A stretch of DNA of 14,508 nucleotides from CAYHWW01 sp964360145 (GTDB lineage Bacteria; Bdellovibrionota; UBA1018; CAYHWW01), in assembly GCA_964360145.1 (NCBI GenBank), contig CAYHWW010000081.1:1-14508 (forward strand), written 5' to 3'. The notes beneath the pieces were generated by a model. It was not told the origin of the DNA and ran no database searches. It was given only the letters and a program-made list of their open reading frames with translations. The translations under genes were made by a program, and so were the position numbers. The stretch's first letter is position 1; the number at the start of each line of letters is the position of its first letter. Shown piece after piece: positions 1 through 5,640 of this stretch.

Positions 1-288
1 AAAGTCAGCAATCATGTCATTAGAATTGAAAACGACCCCTTTCTCATTCCAGTCAAAACTTCGTACAGCCGTTTGATAGTGGGCGTAGTTTCGATTGAGG
101 TCGTTTTGATAAAAAGTGCAGTCAAACAATTCAACACCGAAACCCTCTTTGCGTAATATCGATGTGAAGAGGCCAATAGAGTATGGCATGAGGGCACATT
201 GCTGGATGTTGGGATAAACTAGCAGCACCCGAAAATCAGATGGCTTCCTGCCCGAAGAGGTGGTCGATTTTGTTTTAATTAGTGTCAA
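1..288 (-). CDS. B12-binding-domain / radical SAM type protein, N-terminal part (cut by window edge)
   Basis: Reading the minus strand from a TTG at 288-286 gives 96 open codons running off the left edge. After a short polar leader (TLIKTKSTTSSGRKPSDF) comes RVLLVYPN at about residues 21-28, then ALMPYSIGLFTSILRKEG and VELFDCTFY. A 'VLLVxPN...P.GL..l...L...G..V...D' pattern is typical of the cobalamin-binding Rossmann domain at the N-terminus of B12-dependent radical SAM enzymes; the radical SAM CxxxCxxC motif would lie outside the window. The TTG start is supported by GGGGAG, with GGAG 8 nt upstream, and by an in-frame TAG four codons before the TTG. The upstream stop means an ATG-only search misses this start. 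It is the last visible gene of the minus-strand operon, 67 bp after the SDR gene. Base composition (about 43% GC) is lower than in its neighbours. Family assignment is by pattern recognition; the substrate is unknown. Confidence 0.7.
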   Translation of the reverse strand, partial: MTLIKTKSTTSSGRKPSDFRVLLVYPNIQQCALMPYSIGLFTSILRKEGFGVELFDCTFYQNDLNRNYAHYQTAVRSFDWNEKGVVFNSNDMIADF

Positions 289-355
289 AAGCTAAGCTCC
301 CCGGCCATTTAGTACAGTAACTTTGTAGTGCCCGCAAGCCACTAAAGGCCCGGGG
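289..355 (-). promoter_or_regulatory. Intercistronic stem-loop overlapping a Shine-Dalgarno
   Basis: Two arms, 299-312 (CCCCGGCCATTTAG) and 342-355 (CTAAAGGCCCGGGG), are inverted repeats matching at 12 of 14 positions around a 29-nt loop. On the minus-strand transcript the 5' arm begins directly after the SDR stop codon and the 3' arm ends in GGGG, which is part of the GGGGAG Shine-Dalgarno of the downstream TTG-start gene. It may hide that ribosome site, cause partial termination, or mark RNA processing. No U-tract follows the stem, so a classical intrinsic terminator is unlikely. The dyad is seen directly; the role is inference. Confidence 0.5.
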
Positions 356-1114
356 TTACTCGCCTCCCGTGACTGGCAGGATGCTGCCGGTCACGAAAGA
401 GCTGGCATCGGAGGCGAGGAAAAGAACCGCCGCAGCGATCTCCACGGGATTCGCCGTCCGTTGCATGGGTATCTTGGCCACGCGGGATCCCAGGTCTTTG
501 ATGCCGAGCTTTCGGTAAGCCGCCGTATCCGTGGGACCCACGCGGACGGTATTGATGCGAACGCCATGGGGCGCTGCGAGTATGGCGAGTGACACGGTCA
601 AAGCCTCCAGCGCAGCCTTGGAGACGCTGTAGGGCTTGGTCGTAGGGCTGCCACCGAATTTGATGCCCACGCTGCTGAGATTAATGATGCTCCCAGACTT
701 TTGGGCTGACATCACGGCCATGGCAGCCCGACTGAGGATCATGGGTGCCCTCAGGTTGATGTGAAAAATTTCGTCCCACTCATTCTCGGAGACTTCAGAA
801 AACGGCACACCTGAGCCCACGGCGGCCGCGTTATTTACGAGTACATCGATTTTACCCGAGGAAAACGCTAAGAACTGATCCCACAAGCGACCAACCTGGC
901 TAGAATCAGAGAAATCCGCCTGCAGCAGCTTGCAACGACCGTCCACGCCAGGTTGCAATAGTTCCCCCGCCCCATCGACACTTGTGGAGTAATGGGCCCC
1001 GACGAATGCACCACGTGCGAGGAACTCCTGGGCGATGTGAAAGCCGATGCCGCTGCCGGCTCCGGTCACTAAAACATAACGGCCTTTGAAGTCCCAGTCG
1101 CCAAGGACACGCAT
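356..1114 (-). CDS. Short-chain dehydrogenase/reductase (SDR), FabG-like
   Basis: A 252-aa classical SDR of normal length. It shows the NAD(P)-binding TGAGSGIG at residues 17-24, an acidic DF at 67-68, NNAAA at 94-98, Asn120, the catalytic Ser148 in NLSSVG, and Tyr162/Lys166 in YSVSK. The C-terminal TGSILPVTGGE is the usual end of the fold. It should be a cytoplasmic NAD(P)(H)-dependent oxidoreductase acting on a hydroxyl/keto group; in this operon a sugar or sugar-nucleotide derivative is plausible, but the substrate cannot be read from the sequence. The ATG start follows the cyclase-family stop by 17 nt, with AAGGGGG about 12 nt upstream as a weakly placed ribosome site. It is co-oriented with the reductase, GT2 and cyclase genes, so it is probably cotranscribed with them. 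Some legionaminate loci carry an SDR (PtmA), but nothing here proves that equivalence. Confidence 0.9.
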   Translation of the reverse strand: MRVLGDWDFKGRYVLVTGAGSGIGFHIAQEFLARGAFVGAHYSTSVDGAGELLQPGVDGRCKLLQADFSDSSQVGRLWDQFLAFSSGKIDVLVNNAAAVGSGVPFSEVSENEWDEIFHINLRAPMILSRAAMAVMSAQKSGSIINLSSVGIKFGGSPTTKPYSVSKAALEALTVSLAILAAPHGVRINTVRVGPTDTAAYRKLGIKDLGSRVAKIPMQRTANPVEIAAAVLFLASDASSFVTGSILPVTGGE

Positions 1115-1131
1115 GGGCTTAAAGTACCCCC

Positions 1132-1818
1132 TTACGGGAATGGGTCAACACTTTTTACTTCATTATGGAATGCGAAAGCAGTGACTGGCGCACCGTCACC
1201 ATTCTCAATGAGTAATGGCGACAAAAGAACGCTCTTGGGAGCGCTTTTGAGACCTGACAATCTCATGTCTTCGACGAGCAGCAGGCCCTTACCCAAAAAT
1301 TCGCGGTGCGCGGCGCGCCCCTCCTCACGGTGAAGGAGTGACGATACAGAAATGCAGTCCAGGCCAACCGCGCGAAGACGCGGAAACGCACGAAGGAGGG
1401 CACCGCACAGGGATGAGTGCAGGCCCGGGGAGCGGGCCCAGTAAGCCTCAGCACCGCGGTGCTTTTCAAATCCCGTGCGCAGGAGAACCAATTCCGCATC
1501 CCTGGAGTAGGCAGAACGATCGAGAGCCTCCCAGCGCCCTTCGTCGATGAGGTCGCCCGCCTCAATGGAGGGCACATCAACCAAGACCACCGGCGAAAAA
1601 ATCCATTCGGAAGCTTGATAGTCGGTAATGCTGCGACCGGAAGGGATAAAGTGACGGGGCACATCAATATGGGTGGAGGCATGGTTGGTCATCCGCAACA
1701 TCAGGGAATTGCTGCTGTCGCCCGCCTCCATGCAGCTACCAGGGCTGATTTCGGGAGAGACGCCACCGTACAGTGGCGTGGAAGCCCCCAGGGCATGGGA
1801 AAGGAACGTCACTTCCAC
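1132..1818 (-). CDS. Cyclase-family metal-dependent hydrolase (kynurenine formamidase-like, PF04199 type)
   Basis: A 228-aa protein with the metal-binding signature HASTHIDVPRHF at residues 46-57 (His46, His50, Asp52, His56). A second conserved block contains His171 and GKGLLLVEDM (177-185). This layout is that of the cyclase/kynurenine formamidase superfamily, which hydrolyses N-formyl, amide or lactone bonds. The open frame extends upstream to 2010, but that stretch is the GT2 gene in another frame. The start is set at GTG 1818 because GGAG lies 8 nt upstream; it overlaps the GT2 stop (1809-1811) by 10 nt, suggesting translational coupling. A second GTG at 1812 overlaps the stop as GTGA but has a poorly spaced ribosome site. 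The substrate is unknown. A deformylase or lactonase acting on a modified sugar is a guess from context, not from sequence. Confidence 0.85.
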   Translation of the reverse strand: MEVTFLSHALGASTPLYGGVSPEISPGSCMEAGDSSNSLMLRMTNHASTHIDVPRHFIPSGRSITDYQASEWIFSPVVLVDVPSIEAGDLIDEGRWEALDRSAYSRDAELVLLRTGFEKHRGAEAYWARSPGLHSSLCGALLRAFPRLRAVGLDCISVSSLLHREEGRAAHREFLGKGLLLVEDMRLSGLKSAPKSVLLSPLLIENGDGAPVTAFAFHNEVKSVDPFP

Positions 1819-2822
1819 TGGGGAAACTCCCCGCGCAGCACGCTCTTGAAATGGTGGAGGATCTGGCTCTCGACCATGAATGAACTTTTCAGTAAACCGA
1901 GATGGGGCAACAAACCGTATTTGCGCCGCTGGAAGCTGGGCATGAGCATGAGCCCCAGTCGGCTGCGAGCAAAGTCCAGCCAAGCCATCGGACCGGGGTG
2001 CCCATCCCAATATTTATAGAATAAATAATAATGATGGAGGGAGTGGACGTAGAGGATGAAGTCCTTCCACGGCTCCTCCGGCGGTAGCGGATGGCTCACC
2101 GGAAGCAGTGGATTCAACCACACCGCATGGGGGTGCTTGCGCCGCACGCGGACCGGGAAGTCGATGTCCTCGCCAATGGAATAATAGATGAGCTTCTCAT
2201 CAAATCCGATGTCCTTGGCCACCGCGGTGAGGACTGAGAAATTGCTGCCTGAAATGTACTCGGACTGAATGGGCTCGCTGATGGCCGTGTTGTAGAGCAC
2301 CTCGAAGTTGGGCAGAACGCGCCAGGTATCACCGGGGCGGGAAATGTTGAAGAGCCGACGATAGAGGGCCCATACCGCACTGGGCGGCGGCCCCCCGCGG
2401 TGCTCCAAGTTGCCGAAACGTGGCAAGCCCCCAACGACCACGCAATGGCCACCGCGAAAGAATGCGAGCACTTCCTCGATATAGGTTGGGCCCACCACAA
2501 CATCGTCATCGATGAAGGTAGTCACCGGCGTTGTCACCCGGGCAAGGCCGTGGTTTCGCGCCTTGGTGAGGCCCTGGAAATCGACTTTCAGGTGGGTCAG
2601 GCCCCGCAGAGAGGGATAAAGCGTTCTCCCCCTCTCCACGGCTTCCGCAATGGCGGTGCCTGGACTTTGATCCACTACGTAGATGGCCTTGGGCATGACG
2701 GTCTGCCGCGACAGGCTTTCGAGCACGTCCAACACGCCCTGGGGCCTGCTGTAGGTGGAGATGACCACGGATGTCGAGAGCGGCTGCTCAGGGCCCTCAG
2801 AGGTAATCCGAGTAGTACCCAT
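1809..2822 (-). CDS. Family 2 glycosyltransferase (GT-A fold)
   Basis: A 337-aa protein. The N-terminal half is a GT2 domain: SVVISTYSRP at residues 18-27, Asp51 in YVVDQSPG, GLTKARNHGL at 84-93, the metal/nucleotide-binding DDD at 105-107 and IGEDIDFPVRVRRK at about 216-229, matching the acceptor-side 'ED' motif. It should transfer a sugar from a nucleotide donor in the cytoplasm during repeat-unit assembly. No clear transmembrane segment is seen. The ATG at 2822 has AAGGA 8 nt upstream and overlaps the end of the RmlD-like gene by 26 nt; the 3' end overlaps the cyclase start by 10 nt. The three genes therefore form a tight translationally coupled set. Donor and acceptor sugars cannot be deduced. 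Confidence 0.9.
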   Translation of the reverse strand: MGTTRITSEGPEQPLSTSVVISTYSRPQGVLDVLESLSRQTVMPKAIYVVDQSPGTAIAEAVERGRTLYPSLRGLTHLKVDFQGLTKARNHGLARVTTPVTTFIDDDVVVGPTYIEEVLAFFRGGHCVVVGGLPRFGNLEHRGGPPPSAVWALYRRLFNISRPGDTWRVLPNFEVLYNTAISEPIQSEYISGSNFSVLTAVAKDIGFDEKLIYYSIGEDIDFPVRVRRKHPHAVWLNPLLPVSHPLPPEEPWKDFILYVHSLHHYYLFYKYWDGHPGPMAWLDFARSRLGLMLMPSFQRRKYGLLPHLGLLKSSFMVESQILHHFKSVLRGEFPQWK

Positions 2823-3696
2823 GGAGGTATTCCTTCAGGGCCGTCTTCCAATCCCGCATGAGATTCATCTTCCGCAGATTGAGTTTGCGGTTCAAGAGTC
2901 GTTCGGAGTCGGGCCGGGGCGCGAAGAACTCCTTGGCGAAGTGGGAGGAAGAAACCTCGTTGATGCGCACCTTGTCGCGAAGGCCCAGAAGGGAAACCAT
3001 CTCGCGGGCGACGTCGAGGCGACTTGTGAGACCGTCGCAAACCATATTGTAGAGACCCCAGTGTTCGTGTTCCACTAGGGCGCGTACGTTTCCGGCGAAA
3101 TCATGGGTGTAGGTGGGCACGCCCAGCTTATCGTTAACGATGTAAAGCTCGGTCTTGCCGGCCTTGAGCTGCTTCATGATCTTCTGTACGAATTTTTTGT
3201 CCTTGCGGGGACCGCCACCCATCATCCAACCGGCGCGGCAGATGAGGCCCCGGCGGGCGTGGTGCTGGACAAAAACCTCCGCGGCATACTTGGAACGGGC
3301 GTAGGCACCCATGGGATTGGGCTGGTCCCAGTCGTCGTAGAGCTCCTGCTTGCCGTCAAAGATCCCCGCGGTGCTGATGTAGAGCATGGGGATATCCAGC
3401 TCGTTTGCGATGTACACCGCGTTCTCCACCGCCATGGTGTTGGTGGCATAGGTGTCTTCCACATGCTGTTCGCAATATTCGAGGTCCGTGTAGGCACCCA
3501 CATGAAAAAGCAAGTCTGGCTTGAAGGCCTTGACCTGGCGGCGGTACTCACCCAAGTCACGGAAGTCCAGCGTACCCAGCCAAGACTCGTTGACATCGAT
3601 GTCACTGAGCTGGAGCTCGTAACCCTCGCGGAACTGGAGATACATGGCCTCGCCGAGCATGCCGCCGGCGCCGGCGAGATAAATGCGTTTTCCCAT
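2797..3696 (-). CDS. RmlD-like sugar-nucleotide reductase (dTDP-4-dehydrorhamnose reductase family)
   Basis: An extended SDR of the RmlD type, 299 aa from the ATG at 3696. It begins MGKRIYLAGAGGMLG, with the Rossmann GAGGMLG at residues 9-15. Other features are HVGAYTDLEYCE, the STAGIFDG catalytic Ser/Thr region (108-115), YARSK with Tyr132/Lys136, and NDKLGVPTYTHDFA, close to the family's 'D..G.PTYt.DlA' block. It should reduce a 4-keto-deoxy sugar nucleotide; the nucleotide and product are not resolved. Two starts are possible. GTG 3720 has AAGGG 5 nt upstream and adds eight residues, while ATG 3696 matches the usual family N-terminus but has only a weak TAAG. I prefer the ATG on homology grounds, with low certainty. 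This is the first gene of the left minus-strand operon. Confidence 0.88.
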   Translation of the reverse strand: MGKRIYLAGAGGMLGEAMYLQFREGYELQLSDIDVNESWLGTLDFRDLGEYRRQVKAFKPDLLFHVGAYTDLEYCEQHVEDTYATNTMAVENAVYIANELDIPMLYISTAGIFDGKQELYDDWDQPNPMGAYARSKYAAEVFVQHHARRGLICRAGWMMGGGPRKDKKFVQKIMKQLKAGKTELYIVNDKLGVPTYTHDFAGNVRALVEHEHWGLYNMVCDGLTSRLDVAREMVSLLGLRDKVRINEVSSSHFAKEFFAPRPDSERLLNRKLNLRKMNLMRDWKTALKEYLHGYYSDYL

Positions 3697-3720
3697 GGAC
3701 AACTTACTGCAAAGTTCCAC

Positions 3721-3774
3721 ATCGACCCTTGATTCGCAACAGTTTCATCTGTAACCATAATGCAGAGGTCAACT
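3721..3774. promoter_or_regulatory. Divergent intergenic region, presumed to hold two promoters
   Basis: This gap separates the leftward RmlD-like operon from the rightward nucleotidylyltransferase, so transcription of both presumably starts here or just inside the genes. I could not find a convincing -35/-10 pair on either strand. TTCGCA (3733) with CATAAT (3756), 17 bp apart, is the best plus-strand candidate, but its transcript would begin almost on top of the AGAGG ribosome site. Assigned from gene arrangement only. Confidence 0.35.
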
Positions 3775-4464
3775 ATGCAAGCAGTCATCCTCGCCGGGGG
3801 CAAGGGGACACGTCTCAAACCCTACACCATCAGCTTTCCCAAGCCACTGGTGCCTGTGGGCGACTATCCCGTCATGGAGATCGTAGTCCGTCAGTTGGCT
3901 AAATATGGATTCAAAGAGATCATCGTCTCCACGGGGCACCTGGCGGAGCTCATCGAAGCCTACTTCCAGGATGGTCAACGCTGGGGCGTGAAAATCCGCT
4001 ACGTGCGGGAAGACAAGCCCCTCAACACCGCCGGCGCCTTGAAGCTCATCGAAGGCCTGGCCCCCCAGTTCCTTGTCATGAATGGCGATATTCTCTCCAA
4101 CATGGACTACGGCGCTCTCTTGAAGGAGCACCAAGGCTCCGGCGCCATGGCCACCATCGCCGTGACCAACCTGCAGCATACCGTGGACTTCGGCGTTCTT
4201 GAGGTCTCTTCCGAGGGGGACCTCATGGGCTACAAAGAAAAACCCCGCTACGACTTCACCGTAAGTACCGGCGTCTACGCTTTTCGCAAAGAAGCTATCG
4301 ACCGCATCCAACCCGGCGAAGCGCTGCCCATGCCTGACCTGTACCTTCGCCTCATGGCGGAGAAGCAAAGGGTGCGATGCCATCGTTTCACAGGCTATTG
4401 GCTAGATATCGGCCGCGCTGAGGATTATGCCCGGGCCCAGGAAGAATACAAAACCCTACTGTAG
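3775..4464 (+). CDS. Sugar-1-phosphate nucleotidylyltransferase
   Basis: A 229-aa NTP-transferase-fold protein. It has the nucleotide-binding LAGGKGTRLKPYT at residues 6-18, FPKPLVPVGD at 21-30, NTAGAL at 84-89, the metal-binding GD at 104-105, EKP at 155-157 and the distal Asp211 in GYWLDIGR. It should activate a hexose-1-phosphate to an NDP-sugar in the cytoplasm; the sequence looks closest to the GDP-mannose/glucose-1-P family, with no C-terminal left-handed beta-helix or CBS domain. The ATG at 3775 is chosen over ATG 3760 because AGAGG lies 6 nt upstream and the protein then starts directly at the first beta strand. It stands alone between a divergent and a convergent gene. LegB is known to act on GDP-GlcNAc in Campylobacter, so supply of a GDP-amino sugar is one possibility, unproven here. 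Confidence 0.9.
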   Translation: MQAVILAGGKGTRLKPYTISFPKPLVPVGDYPVMEIVVRQLAKYGFKEIIVSTGHLAELIEAYFQDGQRWGVKIRYVREDKPLNTAGALKLIEGLAPQFLVMNGDILSNMDYGALLKEHQGSGAMATIAVTNLQHTVDFGVLEVSSEGDLMGYKEKPRYDFTVSTGVYAFRKEAIDRIQPGEALPMPDLYLRLMAEKQRVRCHRFTGYWLDIGRAEDYARAQEEYKTLL

Positions 4465-4480
4465 GTAGGTAGGCTCGGTC

Positions 4481-4584
4481 TTTTGCCGCCTGGCTTCGTT
4501 GTCGGGTCCTCGCGGGCTCCACGCGGCGTACAGAAGTACGCCTTGGTCGCCCGCTCCGGCCCTCCGCCTCGCCATGCGGCAAAA
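4481..4584. repeat. Long imperfect palindromic repeat between convergent genes
   Basis: A dyad centred near 4533. Outer arms are TTTTGCCGC (4481-4489) and GCGGCAAAA (4576-4584). Next come TGGC (4491-4494) with GCCA (4571-4574), then GCGGGC (4512-4517) with GCCCGC (4549-4554), and the inner arms GGCGTAC (4525-4531) and GTACGCC (4536-4542) around a 4-nt AGAA loop. All pairs share the same axis within a base, so this is one composite structure. It lies just after the nucleotidylyltransferase stop and short run of GTAG repeats, where it could act as a bidirectional terminator or be a dispersed intergenic repeat. No coding potential or transposase is seen inside it. Confidence 0.75.
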
Positions 4585-4609
4585 TACCTTCGCCTAGTCT
4601 TAGATTTTG

Positions 4610-4633
4610 TTTTGCCGCTTAGCTTCGTTGTCG
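4610..4633. repeat. Half-copy of the palindromic repeat's left arm, entering the GT2 coding sequence
   Basis: Bases 4610-4633 match 4481-4504 at 22 of 24 positions (differences only at the 10th and 12th bases) in the same orientation. The matching right half is absent. The segment covers the stop codon (4619-4621) and the last four codons (RQRS) of the minus-strand glycosyltransferase, so repeat sequence has become part of that gene's 3' end. Seen directly; the mechanism of duplication is inference. Confidence 0.7.
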
Positions 4634-5575
4634 TTCTTCGTCGAATCCGATGTTCTCTTCGATGATGTAGCGGGGGCGCCCCTTCACTTCATCGAAGATG
4701 GCCCCGATATATTCGCCGAAGATGCCCATGAAAATGAGCTGGATACCGCTGAAAACGCTGGTGACCACGGCGAGGGTGGCCCATCCCGGCGGGTAGCTGC
4801 CCCCGGTGTAGTAATCCACGGCGGTGTAGGCGGCGAGCAGGAAGCCCAGACAAGCGAAGATTGTGCCGAAATAAATGGCCGCCTGAAGGGGTTTCTTAGA
4901 GAAAGAGACCACGCCATTGGCGGCGAACCGCAACAGCTTGGAGAAGTTATACTTGCTGCGGCCCGAGTGGCGCTCACTGGCCTCGTACTTCACCGTCGTG
5001 GACTTGAAACCAACCCAGCCCAGCAGGCCCCGCAGGAACTGGTTACGCTCCCGAATCTGGGTTTGAAACACTTTGACCACTTTCTTGGATATCAAGCGGA
5101 AGTCCGCGGCATTCTCCTCGATGCGCACCTCGGAGATCTTGTTGATGCCCTTATAAAAGAGGCTAGAGGCCGCAGAACGGAAGAATCCCACATTGGCCGT
5201 CTTCGTGCGGATGGTGTGGACGATGTCATAGCCTCGCTCGTATTCAGCAATCAGAGTGGGTATCAAAGAGGGCGGCTGCTGGAGGTCCGTGTCCATCATG
5301 ACCACGGCATCCCCGCGGCAATGATCGATGCCCGCCACCAGCGACATCTGGTGACCGAACCGAGTGGACAAAGCGAGGATCTTTACCCGGTGATCCGAGG
5401 CCGCAACGCCCCTGAGAATATCCAGGGTTCGATCCTGGGATTTATCCACAACGAAAATGATTTCAAATTCGTAGCGGTCGCTCAGTGACTTGAGACATCT
5501 AGCGAGCTCAATGTAAAAGGCTTCTATGACACTCTCTTCATTGTAGGCAGGGCATACCAGACTTAAAAGTTTCAT
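4619..5575 (-). CDS. Polyprenyl-phosphate glycosyltransferase (GtrB/ArnC/DPM1-like GT2) with two C-terminal membrane helices
   Basis: A 318-aa protein. The N-terminal GT2 domain shows VCPAYNEE at residues 7-14, FVVDKSQDRT at 41-50 (where many relatives have VDDGSxD), MDTDLQQPP at 94-102, NAADFRL at 155-161 and RERNQFLRG at 175-183. Two hydrophobic segments follow at about 230-253 and 264-286, then the family hallmark GRPRYIIEE at 299-307. This family transfers a sugar from a nucleotide donor to undecaprenyl phosphate at the cytoplasmic face, giving a lipid-linked donor for a membrane GT-C enzyme. A GT-C-like protein starts 65 bp away on the opposite strand, so the two may form a pair. Its ribosome site is weak (AAGG 10 nt upstream). 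The final RQRS and the stop lie in a repeat-derived segment, and the tail after IIEE may not be conserved. Confidence 0.92.
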   Translation of the reverse strand: MKLLSLVCPAYNEESVIEAFYIELARCLKSLSDRYEFEIIFVVDKSQDRTLDILRGVAASDHRVKILALSTRFGHQMSLVAGIDHCRGDAVVMMDTDLQQPPSLIPTLIAEYERGYDIVHTIRTKTANVGFFRSAASSLFYKGINKISEVRIEENAADFRLISKKVVKVFQTQIRERNQFLRGLLGWVGFKSTTVKYEASERHSGRSKYNFSKLLRFAANGVVSFSKKPLQAAIYFGTIFACLGFLLAAYTAVDYYTGGSYPPGWATLAVVTSVFSGIQLIFMGIFGEYIGAIFDEVKGRPRYIIEENIGFDEERQRS

Positions 5576-5640
5576 CTGTACTCAGCCTTTTCAACTTAGG
5601 ATCGACTTCGCAAGTGATATCTCTGTGCTATGGATGAGTA
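5576..5640. promoter_or_regulatory. Divergent intergenic region between GtrB-like and GT-C-like genes
   Basis: This gap must serve the start regions of both the leftward polyprenyl-phosphate glycosyltransferase and the rightward membrane-protein operon. I checked both strands for sigma70-like and sigma54-like elements and saw none that fit spacing and consensus. Role assigned from arrangement only. Confidence 0.35.

Noticed and set aside
1819..2010. Extra N-terminal extension of the cyclase-family protein
   Set aside because: It lies wholly inside the GT2 gene in another frame, encodes low-complexity proline/arginine-rich sequence with no family resemblance, and the GTG at 1818 has a well-placed ribosome site.
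3741..3753. A 13-bp sequence (AGTTTCATCTGTA) shared with 5568-5580, near both divergent gene starts
   Set aside because: About one or two exact 13-mer matches are expected by chance in a window of this size, and the two copies sit differently relative to the genes (one covers a start codon, the other is intergenic).
4607..5488. A 293-aa plus-strand open frame opposite the polyprenyl-phosphate glycosyltransferase
   Set aside because: It is antisense to a gene with clear family motifs, and its own sequence (rich in His, Glu, Gly) has no recognisable domain. It is a GC-rich shadow frame. The same applies to the other long opposite-strand frames, for example 3103-3732 and 5863-6486.
5576..5640. 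A sigma54-like promoter (AGCAC...TTGC on the minus strand)
   Set aside because: The two GC elements are 15 nt apart rather than the required 10, and the first element is a poor match.
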